NCBI GenBank assembly: GCA_963755375.1
Contig: CAVWKG010000016.1
Span: 2,480,001-2,544,000, forward strand
Direction: 5' to 3'
Length of the DNA stretch: 64,000 bases
Origin: Bog-473 sp963755375
GTDB taxonomy: Bacteria > Actinomycetota > Acidimicrobiia > Acidimicrobiales > RAAP-2
Part shown: positions 32,628 to 41,950 of the stretch, in pieces
Position numbering within the stretch: position 1 is the first letter of the stretch
Layout of the letters: every line of letters begins with the position of its first letter
Notes under the pieces: model-generated
Seen by the model: the letters and a program-made list of their open reading frames with translations, nothing else
The model's database searches: none
What the model was told of the DNA's origin: nothing
Made by a program: the position numbers and the translations under genes

Positions 32628-33548
32628 ATGGAGACACGCACGATCGGCTCGTTGAAGGTCAGCGTCGTCGGGCTGGGCTGCAACAACTTCGGCATGCGCA
32701 TCGGGCGCAAGGAGACGGCGGCGGTGGTCGACGCCGCGCTGAGCGCCGGGATCAATTTCTTCGACACCGCCGACATCTACGGCGGGGCCAAGAGCGAGAG
32801 CTACCTCGGTGCCGCGCTGGGGGCGCGCCGGGACGACATCGTGCTGGCCACCAAGTTCGGGGCGCCCTACGAGGGGCACGAGGGAGGGGCCTCCGCCGCC
32901 TACGTGCGCACGGCAGTCGAGGACAGCCTGACCCGACTCGGCACCGACCGCATCGACCTGTACCAGTTGCACACCCCTGATCAGAAGACCCCGATCGCCG
33001 AGACGATCGGTGCGCTGGGCGAGCTCGTCGCCGAGGGCAAGGTCCGAGAGTTCGGCTGCTCCAACTTCAGCGTGGCCATGCTCACCGAGGCCGCGGGGAC
33101 GCCGACCGGGAGCCCCGGGTTCGTCAGTGTGCAGAACCAGTACAACATCCTCCACCGAGAGCCCGAGAACGGCGTCCTCGAGCTGTGCGAGCGCACGGGA
33201 ATGGCGTTCCTGCCCTACTTCCCGCTGGCCAGCGGGCTCCTCAGCGGCAAGTACCGGGCCGGAGAGGCGCCGCCCGAGGGCACCCGCCTGGCCGCCATGG
33301 GCGACCGCGCGGCCGGCCAGCTGTCCGACGAGCGGCTGACCGCGGTGGCCGCCCTCGACGAGCTGGCCGGGAGGGAGGGTCACAGCGTGCTCGATCTGGC
33401 CTTCGGCTGGCTGCTCGCGCGCCCCGCCGTGGCCTCGGTCATCGCCGGCGCCACCCGACCCGAGCAGATCGCGGCCAACGTCGCCGCGGGCGCGTGGCGC
33501 CCGGATGCCGACGTGCTGGCGGCGGTCGACACCATCGCGCCGCGCTAG
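32628..33548 (+). CDS. aldo/keto reductase
   Basis: A 306-residue NADPH-dependent oxidoreductase with a TIM barrel. The catalytic tetrad is visible: Asp and Tyr in FFDTADIYGG (about 44-53), Lys in ATKFG, His in LYQLHTPD. NADP binding is suggested by SVIAGATRPEQIAANV near the end. ATG 32628 lies 7 bases after GGGAG and is preferred to the in-frame GTG at 32622. Substrate unknown; aldehydes or ketones are typical. Confidence 0.9.
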   Translation: METRTIGSLKVSVVGLGCNNFGMRIGRKETAAVVDAALSAGINFFDTADIYGGAKSESYLGAALGARRDDIVLATKFGAPYEGHEGGASAAYVRTAVEDSLTRLGTDRIDLYQLHTPDQKTPIAETIGALGELVAEGKVREFGCSNFSVAMLTEAAGTPTGSPGFVSVQNQYNILHREPENGVLELCERTGMAFLPYFPLASGLLSGKYRAGEAPPEGTRLAAMGDRAAGQLSDERLTAVAALDELAGREGHSVLDLAFGWLLARPAVASVIAGATRPEQIAANVAAGAWRPDADVLAAVDTIAPR

Positions 33549-33571
33549 CCGGCTGACGGCGAGGCTGCTCC

Positions 33572-34066
33572 CTACGGGCGGGACGCCCCCGTGGCCCCGG
33601 GCACGGCGCGCACCGGGGCCAGGCGGACCAACAGGTTGTAGGTGACGAGCGCGATGGCGAGGTGCATCGCCATCAGCACCAGCACCGCCTGCGACGGCTG
33701 ACCCTGGTGCCAGATGTAGAGGTCCGGCACGAAGAGTACGAGCGTCACAACGATGGCCAGGCGGAAGAACAGCCAGCGGGGCGCCGAGCTGAGTCGTGCC
33801 ACGACCGGCCAGCTGGCGCAGGCGATGAGCACGCCGATGATGGTGAGCTTGGAGTAGTCACTGAACGCGAAGTGCACGTAGCCCTTCGTCGCCGGGAACA
33901 ATCTCTCCCCGACGAACACCAGCGCGGCGTCGGCGGCCAGCGACAGGACGACGGACAGGACCGTGGCGAGCGCCACCCGCCACCACGCCGGGGGCCGGTG
34001 CGCCACCGGGTACTCCACGCGGGCCCACGTCATGAGGCGATGCGTCACATAGGGAGAGGCCGCCAT
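33572..34066 (-). CDS. DUF6069-like membrane protein
   Basis: A 164-residue membrane protein with four hydrophobic segments: about 30-50 (VALATVLSVVLSLAADAALVF), 72-90 (LTIIGVLIACASWPVVA), 98-116 (LFFRLAIVVTLVLFVPDLY) and 125-147 (AVLVLMAMHLAIALVTYNLLV). The pattern matches the actinobacterial DUF6069 family of unknown role. It sits alone between the aldo/keto reductase and the large membrane protein. Confidence 0.7.
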   Translation of the reverse strand: MAASPYVTHRLMTWARVEYPVAHRPPAWWRVALATVLSVVLSLAADAALVFVGERLFPATKGYVHFAFSDYSKLTIIGVLIACASWPVVARLSSAPRWLFFRLAIVVTLVLFVPDLYIWHQGQPSQAVLVLMAMHLAIALVTYNLLVRLAPVRAVPGATGASRP

Positions 34067-34133
34067 GCAGCCATCCTACGAATGGGCAGGACACTGCCGA
34101 ATCAGCCGTGAGGCGGAATTGGGCAGCGAGTGC

Positions 34134-36125
34134 TCATCCTTGCGATGCAACCGACGTGCCGTCCGACTGCATCACGGCCGCTTCCAGGATCTGGATGTCG
34201 GGGGGCTGAATGGCGAGCGGTCCGCCCGCCACTGGGACCTGCCAGACCATGGACACGTACGGCGTCGGCTGCACGACCGAGCCGTTGGCACACGGAGGGG
34301 AGCCGGTGATGTCGAAGGGCATCGTGGGCGACGGGATGGCAGGCCCGCACACCTGGGTGCGGCGATGCCACTGGACGAGCGCGCCATAGGGCATCGGGAT
34401 GCTCGTCACGGTGCTGGGGAGGATGTACATGGCGGCGGCGAGAACAGCCGCGCCCGACGGCGTCGTCACGTAGACGAGTCCGTCGACGTGCTGGGGGTCC
34501 AGCGTCCGCCGCGCCGCCTCGTTGCCCGCCACGGTGGCCGGATTCACGTACGTCACAACCGGGTAGTCCGTCGGTGAGGCAGGGACGTACCCGGCGGCCA
34601 TCGCCGCCGCCGGCGTGGCGAGGTGCGAGACGGCCGCGCTGGTCGCCTGCACGTACTGCTCCGCCCCGATGTTCTCGGCCGCCGTCAGGCTCGGCGCGCA
34701 ACCGCTCTCCGCCATATGGACATCGACCGGCCCGTTGTTGCCGTCAGCGAGCAGCGTGCTCGCCTCGGCCTGCGGGATGGCCGGGCCCGTGTAGTGCCAG
34801 TCGGGCGTGGTCGTGTTGAAGCCCGCCGCCGCGCTGGCGTCGGCCCCGTTCATGTCCATGCCGTTGCTGCCGCTCATGATCATGTACGGGGTGTTGGCCA
34901 GGTCGAGCCCGGAGATCTTCAGCCCGGTCTGGTGCGGCACGCAGGTGCTCGCGGTGGCTGACTGCGAAGCGACACTCGACCCGCCGCTACCACTCCCGTC
35001 CATGACCATGCCGGCCATGGCGCTGCCGGTCGACTCGGGTGCCGCCGCGGGATAGCTGGCGCTCAACGCCAGCGCGGCACCGAGTGCGGCGATGCCGAGG
35101 ACGGCCACCGCCGGGCTCCGCCGCAGGATCTCGCCGGCGGGCGAGCGCCACGCCTCCCGCGAGACCACGACCGTCGGCACCATCGCCGCCGCCAGCAGGA
35201 TCACCAGCGGCCCGGTGTTGGGGTCGGTGTCCGAGCCGCTGAAGACGTTGCCGATGAGGCCCTGGCCCGCGACCCACATGAGGAAGGAGAACAGCGCGCC
35301 GGCGCCCAGGAACCAGCCGGGTCGGCGGGCCACCAGGGGTCCGAGGCCGATGGCCACGGAGACGGCGGCCAGGAGCCAGGCCGTCTGGGTCCCGGTGGTC
35401 GAGAAAAGGTGGCCGAGGTTGGTGAGGAAGTGGGCGTACCAACCGGGCACGCCCGCGGCCATGCCCACGATGGCGCTCTGGACCGACGTGGTGGTGCGGT
35501 TGGCGGGCAGCAGGAACAGCACGGCGGCCAGGGACCAGTAGCCGGCCCACACGGCCAAGGGCGTGACGGTGCGGCCGATGCCCTGGGCGGCGGCCGACGA
35601 GGCCACCCCCGCCGGGCGGTCGCTCCAGTCGACCCACCGGCGCGGTGGCCGGGGCCAGGCCATGAGGCCCACGAGCCCGTACATGAACGCCGACCCCGGT
35701 GCACCGGTGAGCGCGCTGGACGTGCCGGTCAGGAGCATCCCCAGGCCCTCGCCGATGACCCAGACGCCGAGGACCCACCCGAACGACACGGCCAACGCGG
35801 GACGCACCGTGCGGCGGAACAACAGTCCGACGCCGATGCAGAGTTGGATGAGTGCGAAGAAGGTGTTCCACACCGCGACGTCGGGGGCCACGAAGTTCCC
35901 GATGTGCGTGATGAGATCACCGAGGACGAAGGGCTGCCCTCTGGCGTTGGGCAGGATGAACGAGTCCACGAAGCCCCGTCCGAACATGAAGGGCTGGAAC
36001 TGCAGAGCCGCGTCGAGGATCCACAGCAGGCCCAGGATGACCTGGAGCACCCGTTGGGAGCGGACGGCGAGCGGGAAGCGGCTCGGCGCCTCCTCTTCCT
36101 CCTGCGTCTCCCGGTGGCGGTCCAT
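34134..36125 (-). CDS. large polytopic membrane protein with Met/His-containing extracytoplasmic domain
   Basis: A 663-residue protein of unknown family. After a charged start (RETQEEEEAPSR) come roughly nine membrane segments up to residue 355, including WILDAALQFQPFMFGRGF and FVLGDLITHIGNFVA. The following 300 residues are soluble and probably outside: Ser/Gly-rich linker, then MIMSGSNGMDMNGAD, DVHMAESGC and many Ala. Met- and His-rich spots such as MAGMVMDG may bind copper, but this is a guess. No partner gene gives context. Length and layout suggest a fusion of a DoxX-like membrane part with a secreted domain. Confidence 0.65.
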   Translation of the reverse strand: MDRHRETQEEEEAPSRFPLAVRSQRVLQVILGLLWILDAALQFQPFMFGRGFVDSFILPNARGQPFVLGDLITHIGNFVAPDVAVWNTFFALIQLCIGVGLLFRRTVRPALAVSFGWVLGVWVIGEGLGMLLTGTSSALTGAPGSAFMYGLVGLMAWPRPPRRWVDWSDRPAGVASSAAAQGIGRTVTPLAVWAGYWSLAAVLFLLPANRTTTSVQSAIVGMAAGVPGWYAHFLTNLGHLFSTTGTQTAWLLAAVSVAIGLGPLVARRPGWFLGAGALFSFLMWVAGQGLIGNVFSGSDTDPNTGPLVILLAAAMVPTVVVSREAWRSPAGEILRRSPAVAVLGIAALGAALALSASYPAAAPESTGSAMAGMVMDGSGSGGSSVASQSATASTCVPHQTGLKISGLDLANTPYMIMSGSNGMDMNGADASAAAGFNTTTPDWHYTGPAIPQAEASTLLADGNNGPVDVHMAESGCAPSLTAAENIGAEQYVQATSAAVSHLATPAAAMAAGYVPASPTDYPVVTYVNPATVAGNEAARRTLDPQHVDGLVYVTTPSGAAVLAAAMYILPSTVTSIPMPYGALVQWHRRTQVCGPAIPSPTMPFDITGSPPCANGSVVQPTPYVSMVWQVPVAGGPLAIQPPDIQILEAAVMQSDGTSVASQG

Positions 36126-36204
36126 GCCCAGACTTACGCTACCGGCGGCCTGTCGGATGGCCTGGTCAGGGCAGCTCGCAGTCCTCCGACGTGTTGCGTG
36201 GAGT

Positions 36205-36220
36205 GCGGGGGACTCCCCGC
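36205..36220 (-). terminator. possible hairpin after pntB
   Basis: GCGGGG-GACT-CCCCGC forms a 6-bp G-C stem about 45 bases after the pntB stop. No T-run follows, so it is only a weak terminator candidate. Confidence 0.3.
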
Positions 36221-36264
36221 CCCGCTTGCCGCGCCCGGGGCCACCGCGCCGGACAGACCCGGTC

Positions 36265-37683
36265 TCAGGCGTCGTTGACCGCGGCCACCAGCTTCTGCAG
36301 GGTGTCCTTGGCGTCCCCGAAGAGCATTGTCGTCTTCGGGTCGTAGAGCAGGTCGTTGTCGATGCCGGCGAAGCCGGGCCGCATGGAGCGCTTGAGGAAG
36401 ACGATGTTCTCGGCCTCGTCGGCGTGGATGATGGGCATGCCGTAGATGGGGCTGCCCGGTGTCGACTTGGCCGCCGGGTTGACGGTGTCGTTCGCCCCCA
36501 CCACCAGCGCCACGTCGGCCGTCGCCATTTCGGCGTTGGCCTCGTCCATCTCCTTGAGCTCGTCGTAGGGCACGTTGGCCTCGGCCAGCAATACGTTCAT
36601 GTGCCCGGGCATGCGGCCGGCCACGGGGTGGATGGCGAAGAACGTGTCGACACCGCGCGCCGAGAGCGCGTTGGCGAGCTCGCGCACCGTGTGCTGGGCC
36701 TGGGCGACCGCCAGGCCGTAGCCCGGGATGATGACGACCTTGCGCGCGTAGGCCAGCAGCACGCCCACGTCCTCGGGTGTCCCCGTGCGCACAGGGCGCG
36801 CCGCGTCGCCTTCCTCGCCCCCGGTGGCCGTGATGACCGAGCCGAACACGCTGAAGAGGATGTTCGGCAGCGAGCGGCCCATGGCGCTGCTCATGAGCCT
36901 GGTCAGGATGATCCCCGAGGCACCGACCAGGGTGCCCGCCACGATCAGCAGATCGCTGTCGAGCACGAAGCCCGAGGCTGCCACGGCCAGGCCGGTGAAC
37001 GAGTTCAGCAGCGAAATCAGGACCGGCACGTCCGCGCCACCGATGGGTAGCACGAAGATCACGCCCAGCACGAGTGCCAGCACCAGGATGATCCAGACGT
37101 ACACGATGCTCCCGGTGACGAGCGCCAGGATGACCATGACCCCGATGGCCGCGCCGACCAGCGCATTGATCACCTGCTGGCCCGGGTAGGTGATCGGCCG
37201 TCCCGTGATCAGCTCCTGCAGCTTGATGAACGCGATCGCGCTCCCCGAGAACGACACCGACCCGATCAGCACGCCCAGTAGCACCTCGGCGGTGACGTAG
37301 ACGGCGGGTTGGAGCCCCAGCGAGTGCAGGTGCAGCAGCTCGACGATGGAGATCAGCGCGGCGGCGCCGCCACCCACTCCGTTGAAGATGGCCACCAGCT
37401 GGGGCATCGCAGTCATCTTCACGAAGCGGGCCACCGGCACGGCAATGGCCGCGCCGAGCACCATGGCGATGAGGGCCAGCACGAGATTCCAGCCCGAGTG
37501 CCGCAGCGTCGGCAGGGTGAAGGTCATTCCGATGGCGAGGGTCGCTGCCGCGGCACCGACGAGGTTGCCGCGCCGGGCGTGGCGGGGCGAGCTCAGTCCC
37601 TTCAGGGCGAAGATGAAGCCGGCGATGGCGACCAGGTAGGCCAGGTCGCGCGCGGTCGTCAGGGTGAAGGAGACGGCCAGCAT
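36265..37683 (-). CDS. pntB: NAD(P) transhydrogenase beta subunit
   Basis: A 472-residue membrane subunit of proton-translocating transhydrogenase, which makes NADPH from NADH using the proton gradient. About nine helices fill the first 280 residues (GFIFALKGLSSP, GVGGGAAALISIVELL, VYVTAEVLLGVLIGSVSFSGS). The C-terminal NADP-binding domain III has VVIIPGYGLAVAQAQHTVREL near 315-335, IHPVAGRMPGHMNVLLAEANVPYD, ADVALVVGANDTVNPAAK and VIFLKRSM-type sequence. The start overlaps the pntAb stop (TGATG). Likely NADPH supply for the catabolic reductases nearby. Confidence 0.95.
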   Translation of the reverse strand: MLAVSFTLTTARDLAYLVAIAGFIFALKGLSSPRHARRGNLVGAAAATLAIGMTFTLPTLRHSGWNLVLALIAMVLGAAIAVPVARFVKMTAMPQLVAIFNGVGGGAAALISIVELLHLHSLGLQPAVYVTAEVLLGVLIGSVSFSGSAIAFIKLQELITGRPITYPGQQVINALVGAAIGVMVILALVTGSIVYVWIILVLALVLGVIFVLPIGGADVPVLISLLNSFTGLAVAASGFVLDSDLLIVAGTLVGASGIILTRLMSSAMGRSLPNILFSVFGSVITATGGEEGDAARPVRTGTPEDVGVLLAYARKVVIIPGYGLAVAQAQHTVRELANALSARGVDTFFAIHPVAGRMPGHMNVLLAEANVPYDELKEMDEANAEMATADVALVVGANDTVNPAAKSTPGSPIYGMPIIHADEAENIVFLKRSMRPGFAGIDNDLLYDPKTTMLFGDAKDTLQKLVAAVNDA

Positions 37684-38120
37684 CAGGCAGCGCCCCCGCC
37701 GGCCTCGGTATTCCCGGACGGCGTGGGAGGCGTGGGCGGCGCGGGCGGCGCGGGCGGCGCGTCCTCGGCCTTGGCGGCCCGCGACCCGGCCCGGTCACCC
37801 GGCTTGGCCTTGAACATCTCGAGCATGCGGTCGGTGACCACGAAGCCGCCCACCACGTTCAGCGTGGCCAGGAAGACGGCGATGAACCCGAGCACGACCT
37901 CGGCCGTGCCGTGGGCCTCTCCCATGATCGTCAACGCGCCGACCAGCACGATGCCGTGGATGGCGTTCGACCCCGACATCAGCGGGGTGTGCAGGATGCT
38001 CGGCACCTTCGAGACGACCTCGATCCCGACGAAGGCGGCCAGCACGAAGATCGTCAGGTAGCCGACGATCCCGGTGGTCGACCCGCCGGTCGGCGTCGAC
38101 TGCAGCAACAAAGCGATCAC
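37683..38120 (-). CDS. pntAb: NAD(P) transhydrogenase alpha subunit, membrane part
   Basis: A 145-residue membrane portion of the alpha subunit, separate from the NAD-binding part as in many actinobacteria. Three helices (GYLTIFVLAAFVGIEVV, AIHGIVLVGALTIM, VLGFIAVFLATLNVVGGFVV) include the family stretch PSILHTPLMSGSNAIHG. The C-terminal tail (PPAPPAPPTPPTPSG) is proline-rich and unusual. GTG start at 38120, 7 bases after AAGGAG, overlapping the pntAa stop by 4 bases. Confidence 0.92.
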   Translation of the reverse strand: MIALLLQSTPTGGSTTGIVGYLTIFVLAAFVGIEVVSKVPSILHTPLMSGSNAIHGIVLVGALTIMGEAHGTAEVVLGFIAVFLATLNVVGGFVVTDRMLEMFKAKPGDRAGSRAAKAEDAPPAPPAPPTPPTPSGNTEAGGGAA

Positions 38121-39271
38121 GACTGCGCTCCTTGTGTCCCGCCCGGTGTCCCGCCGAGCAGCTCCACCGCCGCCGGCGCCACGGCGGCGCCGTCGCGCAG
38201 CACGCACATGCCGGTCACGATCTCGTCGTCCCAGTCCGGCGCCAGGGCGCCCTCGGGGCCCATCAGGCCGAGCACGTTGGCCACGTTGCGGGCGAAGAGG
38301 AAACTGGCATGGGTCGGCATGCCCGAAGGCGGGTTGGCCATGCCCACGATGTGGACGCCGTTGTGCTCCACCACCTCGCCCGCCTTGGTGAGCTCGCAGT
38401 TGCCGCCCTGGTCCGCCGCCATGTCCACCACGACGGCACCCTCGAACATGCCCTCGACCATCGTGGTGGTGAGCAGCACGGGAGCCTTGCGCCCCGGCAC
38501 GGCGGCGGTGGTGATGACCACGTCGGAGCGCCCGACCTCCTCGGCCAGCGCGGCGCGCTGACGGTCGAGTTCCTCGGGAGTGAGCTCGCGGGCGTAGCCA
38601 CCGGCCCCCTCGGCCGAGACGCCGGTGTCGAGGAAGGTGGCGCCGAGACTCTCGGCCTCCTCCTTGGCGGCTGCCCGCACGTCGTAGGCCTTGACCACGG
38701 CACCGAGCCTCCGGGCCGTGGCGATCGACTGCAGGCCGGCGACGCCGACACCCATCACGAGCACCTTGGCCGGCGGGACCGTCCCCGCCGCCGTCATGAA
38801 CATCGGGAAGAACTTGGCCAGGTGCTCGGCCGCGGTCAGGCCCGCTCGATACCCCGACACCGTCGCCTGTGAGCTCAGGGCATCCATGCCCTGGGCCCGG
38901 CTGATGCGCGGGAGGAGGTCGAAGCTGAAGACGGTCGCCTTCTTGGCGGCCAACGCGCGCACGGCGTCGCCGGCCTGGGCCACTCCGAAGAAGCTCAGCA
39001 GCGCGGCGCCCTGGGGCACCGCCGCTGCGTCGTCGGCGCTCGGCGGATTCACCCGCACCACCAGCCCGGCGCCGGCCAGCGTCGACGCGGCGTCGGGGGC
39101 CACGGTCGCACCGGCTTCGGCATAGGCGCGGTCGCTGAACGCGGCCTCCGTACCGGCGCCCGCCTGCACGCAGACGTCCCAGCCTGCACTGACCAGCCTC
39201 TTGACCACGTCGGGGACGAGGGCCACGCGGCGCTCTCCCGGACGGGTCTCGGTGGGGACCGCCAATTTCAC
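38117..39271 (-). CDS. pntAa: NAD(P) transhydrogenase alpha subunit, NAD-binding part
   Basis: A 384-residue soluble domain I of transhydrogenase, related to alanine dehydrogenase. K-L-A-V-P-T-E-T-R-P-G-E-R-R-V-A at the start, the mobile-loop segment QATVSGYRAGLTAAEHL, and the Rossmann motif VLVMGVGVAGLQSIATARRLGA near 172-193 are all present, with VVDMAADQGGNCELT further on. First gene of the pntAa-pntAb-pntB operon, starting with GTG. Confidence 0.95.
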   Translation of the reverse strand: MKLAVPTETRPGERRVALVPDVVKRLVSAGWDVCVQAGAGTEAAFSDRAYAEAGATVAPDAASTLAGAGLVVRVNPPSADDAAAVPQGAALLSFFGVAQAGDAVRALAAKKATVFSFDLLPRISRAQGMDALSSQATVSGYRAGLTAAEHLAKFFPMFMTAAGTVPPAKVLVMGVGVAGLQSIATARRLGAVVKAYDVRAAAKEEAESLGATFLDTGVSAEGAGGYARELTPEELDRQRAALAEEVGRSDVVITTAAVPGRKAPVLLTTTMVEGMFEGAVVVDMAADQGGNCELTKAGEVVEHNGVHIVGMANPPSGMPTHASFLFARNVANVLGLMGPEGALAPDWDDEIVTGMCVLRDGAAVAPAAVELLGGTPGGTQGAQS

Positions 39272-39341
39272 GGTCGTTCTGTCTAGCAGCTGACCCCCCG
39301 TGTGCCCCTAATCGGGGCGTCCACGCACGCTCGGGTCGCCC

Positions 39342-40100
39342 TCAGGTCCCACCCACGGCACCCAGATAGGGCGGGGGCTCCCCACCGCCATTGACGACCA
39401 GGTTGGCACCGGTGACGTAGGAGGCGGCGGCGCTCGAGAGGTACAAGCAGGCCTCGGCGACATCAGCCGGCATGCCCATCCGGCCCAGGGGCACGGTGGC
39501 GGCCGCCCGCTCCATGCCCTCGGGCCCGCCGTAGAAATCGTCGCCGGCACCCGTGTCGAGCAGCCCGGCGGTGACGCAATTGACCCGCACGAGGGGGGCC
39601 CACTCGACGGCCAGCGTCGCCGTCAGATTGATCAGGCCCGCCTTCGCCGCGCCGTAGGCGGAGGCACCGGGCGACGGGCGCATGCCCGACACGCTGGACA
39701 CGTTCACGATGGCGCCGCCGTCCTCCTGCACCGCCATCACCTTGTGGGCCGACTGGGCGCACCACAGCGGCGCCAGCAGGTTGAGGTTGACGATGGCCTC
39801 GACGAAGCGCGGCGACGCGTCGGCGGCCAGCACGTGGGGCGAGCCGCCCGCGTTGTTGACCAGCACGTCGAGCCGGCCGAAGTGCTCGACCGCCTTGGCG
39901 ATGACCCGTTCGGCGTCGGGCGGCTTGCGGACGTCGGCTGCGACGAACACCGCCCCTTCGACCTCGGTCTCGTGGCGCCCGCAGGCGACGACGTGCGCCC
40001 CGGCACCGGCGAACGCCGCCACGATCCCGGCCCCGACCCCACGCGAACCGCCCGTCACCACGACCACACGCTCGCTGAAGTCATAGATCGGCAGAGTCAC
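39342..40100 (-). CDS. short-chain dehydrogenase/reductase, Rv3549c-like
   Basis: A 252-residue SDR: TGGSRGVG near 16-23, NNAGGSP near 81-87, catalytic Ser and Tyr-x-x-x-Lys in NVSSVSGMRPSPGASAYGAAKAG (parts), and VTGANLVVNGGGEPP at the end. It is transcribed divergently from echA20. The same pair of divergent genes flanks the ring C/D genes in mycobacteria (Rv3549c/Rv3550), so it is probably a steroid-pathway reductase or dehydrogenase. Start is a GTG. Confidence 0.88.
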   Translation of the reverse strand: MTLPIYDFSERVVVVTGGSRGVGAGIVAAFAGAGAHVVACGRHETEVEGAVFVAADVRKPPDAERVIAKAVEHFGRLDVLVNNAGGSPHVLAADASPRFVEAIVNLNLLAPLWCAQSAHKVMAVQEDGGAIVNVSSVSGMRPSPGASAYGAAKAGLINLTATLAVEWAPLVRVNCVTAGLLDTGAGDDFYGGPEGMERAAATVPLGRMGMPADVAEACLYLSSAAASYVTGANLVVNGGGEPPPYLGAVGGT

Positions 40101-40199
40101 CGGGCAAACCCTACGGCACCCCCCGGCCGGCGGGTCGGGCCACCGCAGAGGTCCGCGTTGGCCCGGCTGCGCACGCTGGCCTAAGTTCGCTGCGGCTTT

Positions 40200-40214
40200 C
40201 TGACGCGGCGTCAG
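40200..40214. promoter_or_regulatory. 15-bp palindromic operator upstream of echA20 (site 1)
   Basis: CTGACGC-G-GCGTCAG is a perfect palindrome of 7-bp arms around one base, preceded by TTT. It lies 27 bases before the echA20 start, just before the ribosome binding site. The same 15-bp pattern occurs at 47332 and 55458. Confidence 0.65.
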
Positions 40215-40241
40215 GGCCGAGACGAGGAGAACCCGGCGCCC

Positions 40242-41000
40242 ATGCCCATCGATGTGATCCAGGAGCACGACGGGATCGCCGAAGTGGTCATCGACCACCC
40301 CCCGGTCAACGCGCTCGACGTGGCGGGCTGGTTCGCGCTGGCCGACGCGCTGGTCGCGGCGGGCCGGGTCCCCACCAACCGGGTCACCATCCTGCGGGCG
40401 ACCGGGCGCGGCTTCTGCGCCGGCGTCGACATCAAGGAGATCAACGCCAAGGGTGACGAAGCGCTCGTCGGGGTGAACCGGGGTTGCGCCGCCGCTTTCG
40501 CCGCCGTCTACGACTGCGAGGTGCCCGTGATCGCCGCCGTGCAGGGGTTCTGCCTCGGCGGCGGCATCGGCCTGGCCGGGAATGCCGACATGATCGTCGC
40601 CTCGGAGGACGCCACCTTCGGGCTGCCCGAGGTGGACCGTGGCGCCCTCGGCGCCGCCACCCACCTGGCCCGGCTGGTCCCCCAACACGCCATGCGCAAG
40701 ATGGTCTACACGGCCAAGCCGATCACCGCCGCCGAGCTGGCGGCTTACGGATCGGTCGCCGCCGTGGTGCCGCCGGACCGGCTCCGGTCGGCCGCGCTCG
40801 AGCTGGCCACCGACATCGCCGCCAAGAGCCCGACCATCATCCGCCGGGCCAAGGAGTCGCTCAACGGCATCGACCCCGTCGACGTGAAGCGCAGCTATCG
40901 CTACGAGCAGGGCTTCACCTACGAGCTGCACGTGCGCGGTGTGGCCGACGAGCAGCGGGCCGCCTTCGTCGAGAAGCGCGACGCCGACACCTCCCAGTGA
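40242..41000 (+). CDS. echA20: enoyl-CoA hydratase family ring hydrolase EchA20
   Basis: A 252-residue crotonase-fold protein. Its place, heading echA20-ipdA-ipdB-ipdC, matches the mycobacterial cluster in which EchA20 hydrolytically opens ring D of the last bicyclic CoA ester (HIEC-CoA). Oxyanion-hole sequences are AGVDIKEIN (about 60-68) and QGFCLGGGIGLAGNADM (about 101-117); FGLPEVDRGALGAATHL holds the position of the usual second acidic residue. GAGGAG precedes the ATG. The palindrome at 40200 suggests repressor control. Confidence 0.92.
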   Translation: MPIDVIQEHDGIAEVVIDHPPVNALDVAGWFALADALVAAGRVPTNRVTILRATGRGFCAGVDIKEINAKGDEALVGVNRGCAAAFAAVYDCEVPVIAAVQGFCLGGGIGLAGNADMIVASEDATFGLPEVDRGALGAATHLARLVPQHAMRKMVYTAKPITAAELAAYGSVAAVVPPDRLRSAALELATDIAAKSPTIIRRAKESLNGIDPVDVKRSYRYEQGFTYELHVRGVADEQRAAFVEKRDADTSQ

Positions 41001-41019
41001 GTTTCTGCGTGAGCACCTG

Positions 41020-41913
41020 ATGGCCGACAAGCGCACCACCATTGACGACATCGTGGGCGAGCTCCGCTCCGGCATGACGATCGGCATCGGGGGCTGGGGC
41101 TCGCGCCGCAAGCCCATGGCCGTCGTGCGCGCCATCTGCCGATCTGACCTGGCCGACCTCACCGTCGTCGCCTACGGCGGCCCCGACGTCGGGCTGCTCT
41201 GCGCCGCCGGCAAGGTGCGCAAGGTGGTGTGCGGGTTCGTCACGCTCGACTCCATCGCCCTCGATCCGCACTGGCGCGCCGCGCGCCAGCAGGGCCGGGT
41301 CGCGGTCATGGAGGTCGACGAAGGGATGTTCTTCCTCGGCCTGCAGGCGGCCTCCTGGCGCGTCCCGTTCCTGCCGACGCGGGCCGGGCTGGGGTCCGAT
41401 GTCCTCACGGTCAACCCCGACCTCGAGCGGGTGCGCTCCCCCTACGGCGCCGGCCATCCGTATCTCGCCGACCCCGCCGACGCCGACGTCGAGCTGGTGG
41501 CCATGCCGGCCCTCCACCTCAATGCCGCCATCGTCCACACCAACCGGGCCGACGCCGCCGGCAACGGCCAGGTGCTGAGCCCGGACCCCTTCTTCGACCC
41601 GCTCTTCCTCGGTGCCGCCGAGCGCCGTTTCATGACCACCGAGTCCATCGTGGACAACGGCGCGCTCGCCGACGACGCCCACCCGCTCTCGAGCGTGCCG
41701 ATCCACCGCATGCTGGTCGACGGCGTGGCCGAAGCGCCGGGGGGCGCGCACTTCACCGCCAATCCGCCCGACTACGGGCGCGACGAGGCGTTCCAGAAGG
41801 AGTACGCCGCCGCGGCCGCCGACCCCGCCGAGTGGGAAGCCTTCGCCAACCGCTACGTCCTGGTGGACGACGACGAGTACGGAGCCCGCCTCGCGGAGCG
41901 GTCGGCGACATGA
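41020..41913 (+). CDS. ipdA: COCHEA-CoA hydrolase subunit IpdA (CoA-transferase family)
   Basis: A 297-residue alpha subunit of the CoA-transferase-like hydrolase that opens ring C in steroid degradation. Family signs: D-D-I-V-G-E-L-R-S-G-M-T-I-G-I-G-G-W-G near 9-27 followed by SRRKPMA, and VGLLCAAGKVRKVVCGF. IpdA ends in EYGARLAER. Start ATG 41020, 19 bases after the echA20 stop, with a weak ribosome binding site. It works as a heterotetramer with IpdB. Confidence 0.93.
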   Translation: MADKRTTIDDIVGELRSGMTIGIGGWGSRRKPMAVVRAICRSDLADLTVVAYGGPDVGLLCAAGKVRKVVCGFVTLDSIALDPHWRAARQQGRVAVMEVDEGMFFLGLQAASWRVPFLPTRAGLGSDVLTVNPDLERVRSPYGAGHPYLADPADADVELVAMPALHLNAAIVHTNRADAAGNGQVLSPDPFFDPLFLGAAERRFMTTESIVDNGALADDAHPLSSVPIHRMLVDGVAEAPGGAHFTANPPDYGRDEAFQKEYAAAAADPAEWEAFANRYVLVDDDEYGARLAERSAT

Positions 41914-41950
41914 GGCGACACGCCATGCGCCCAACCGGTGCGGCAACGCC

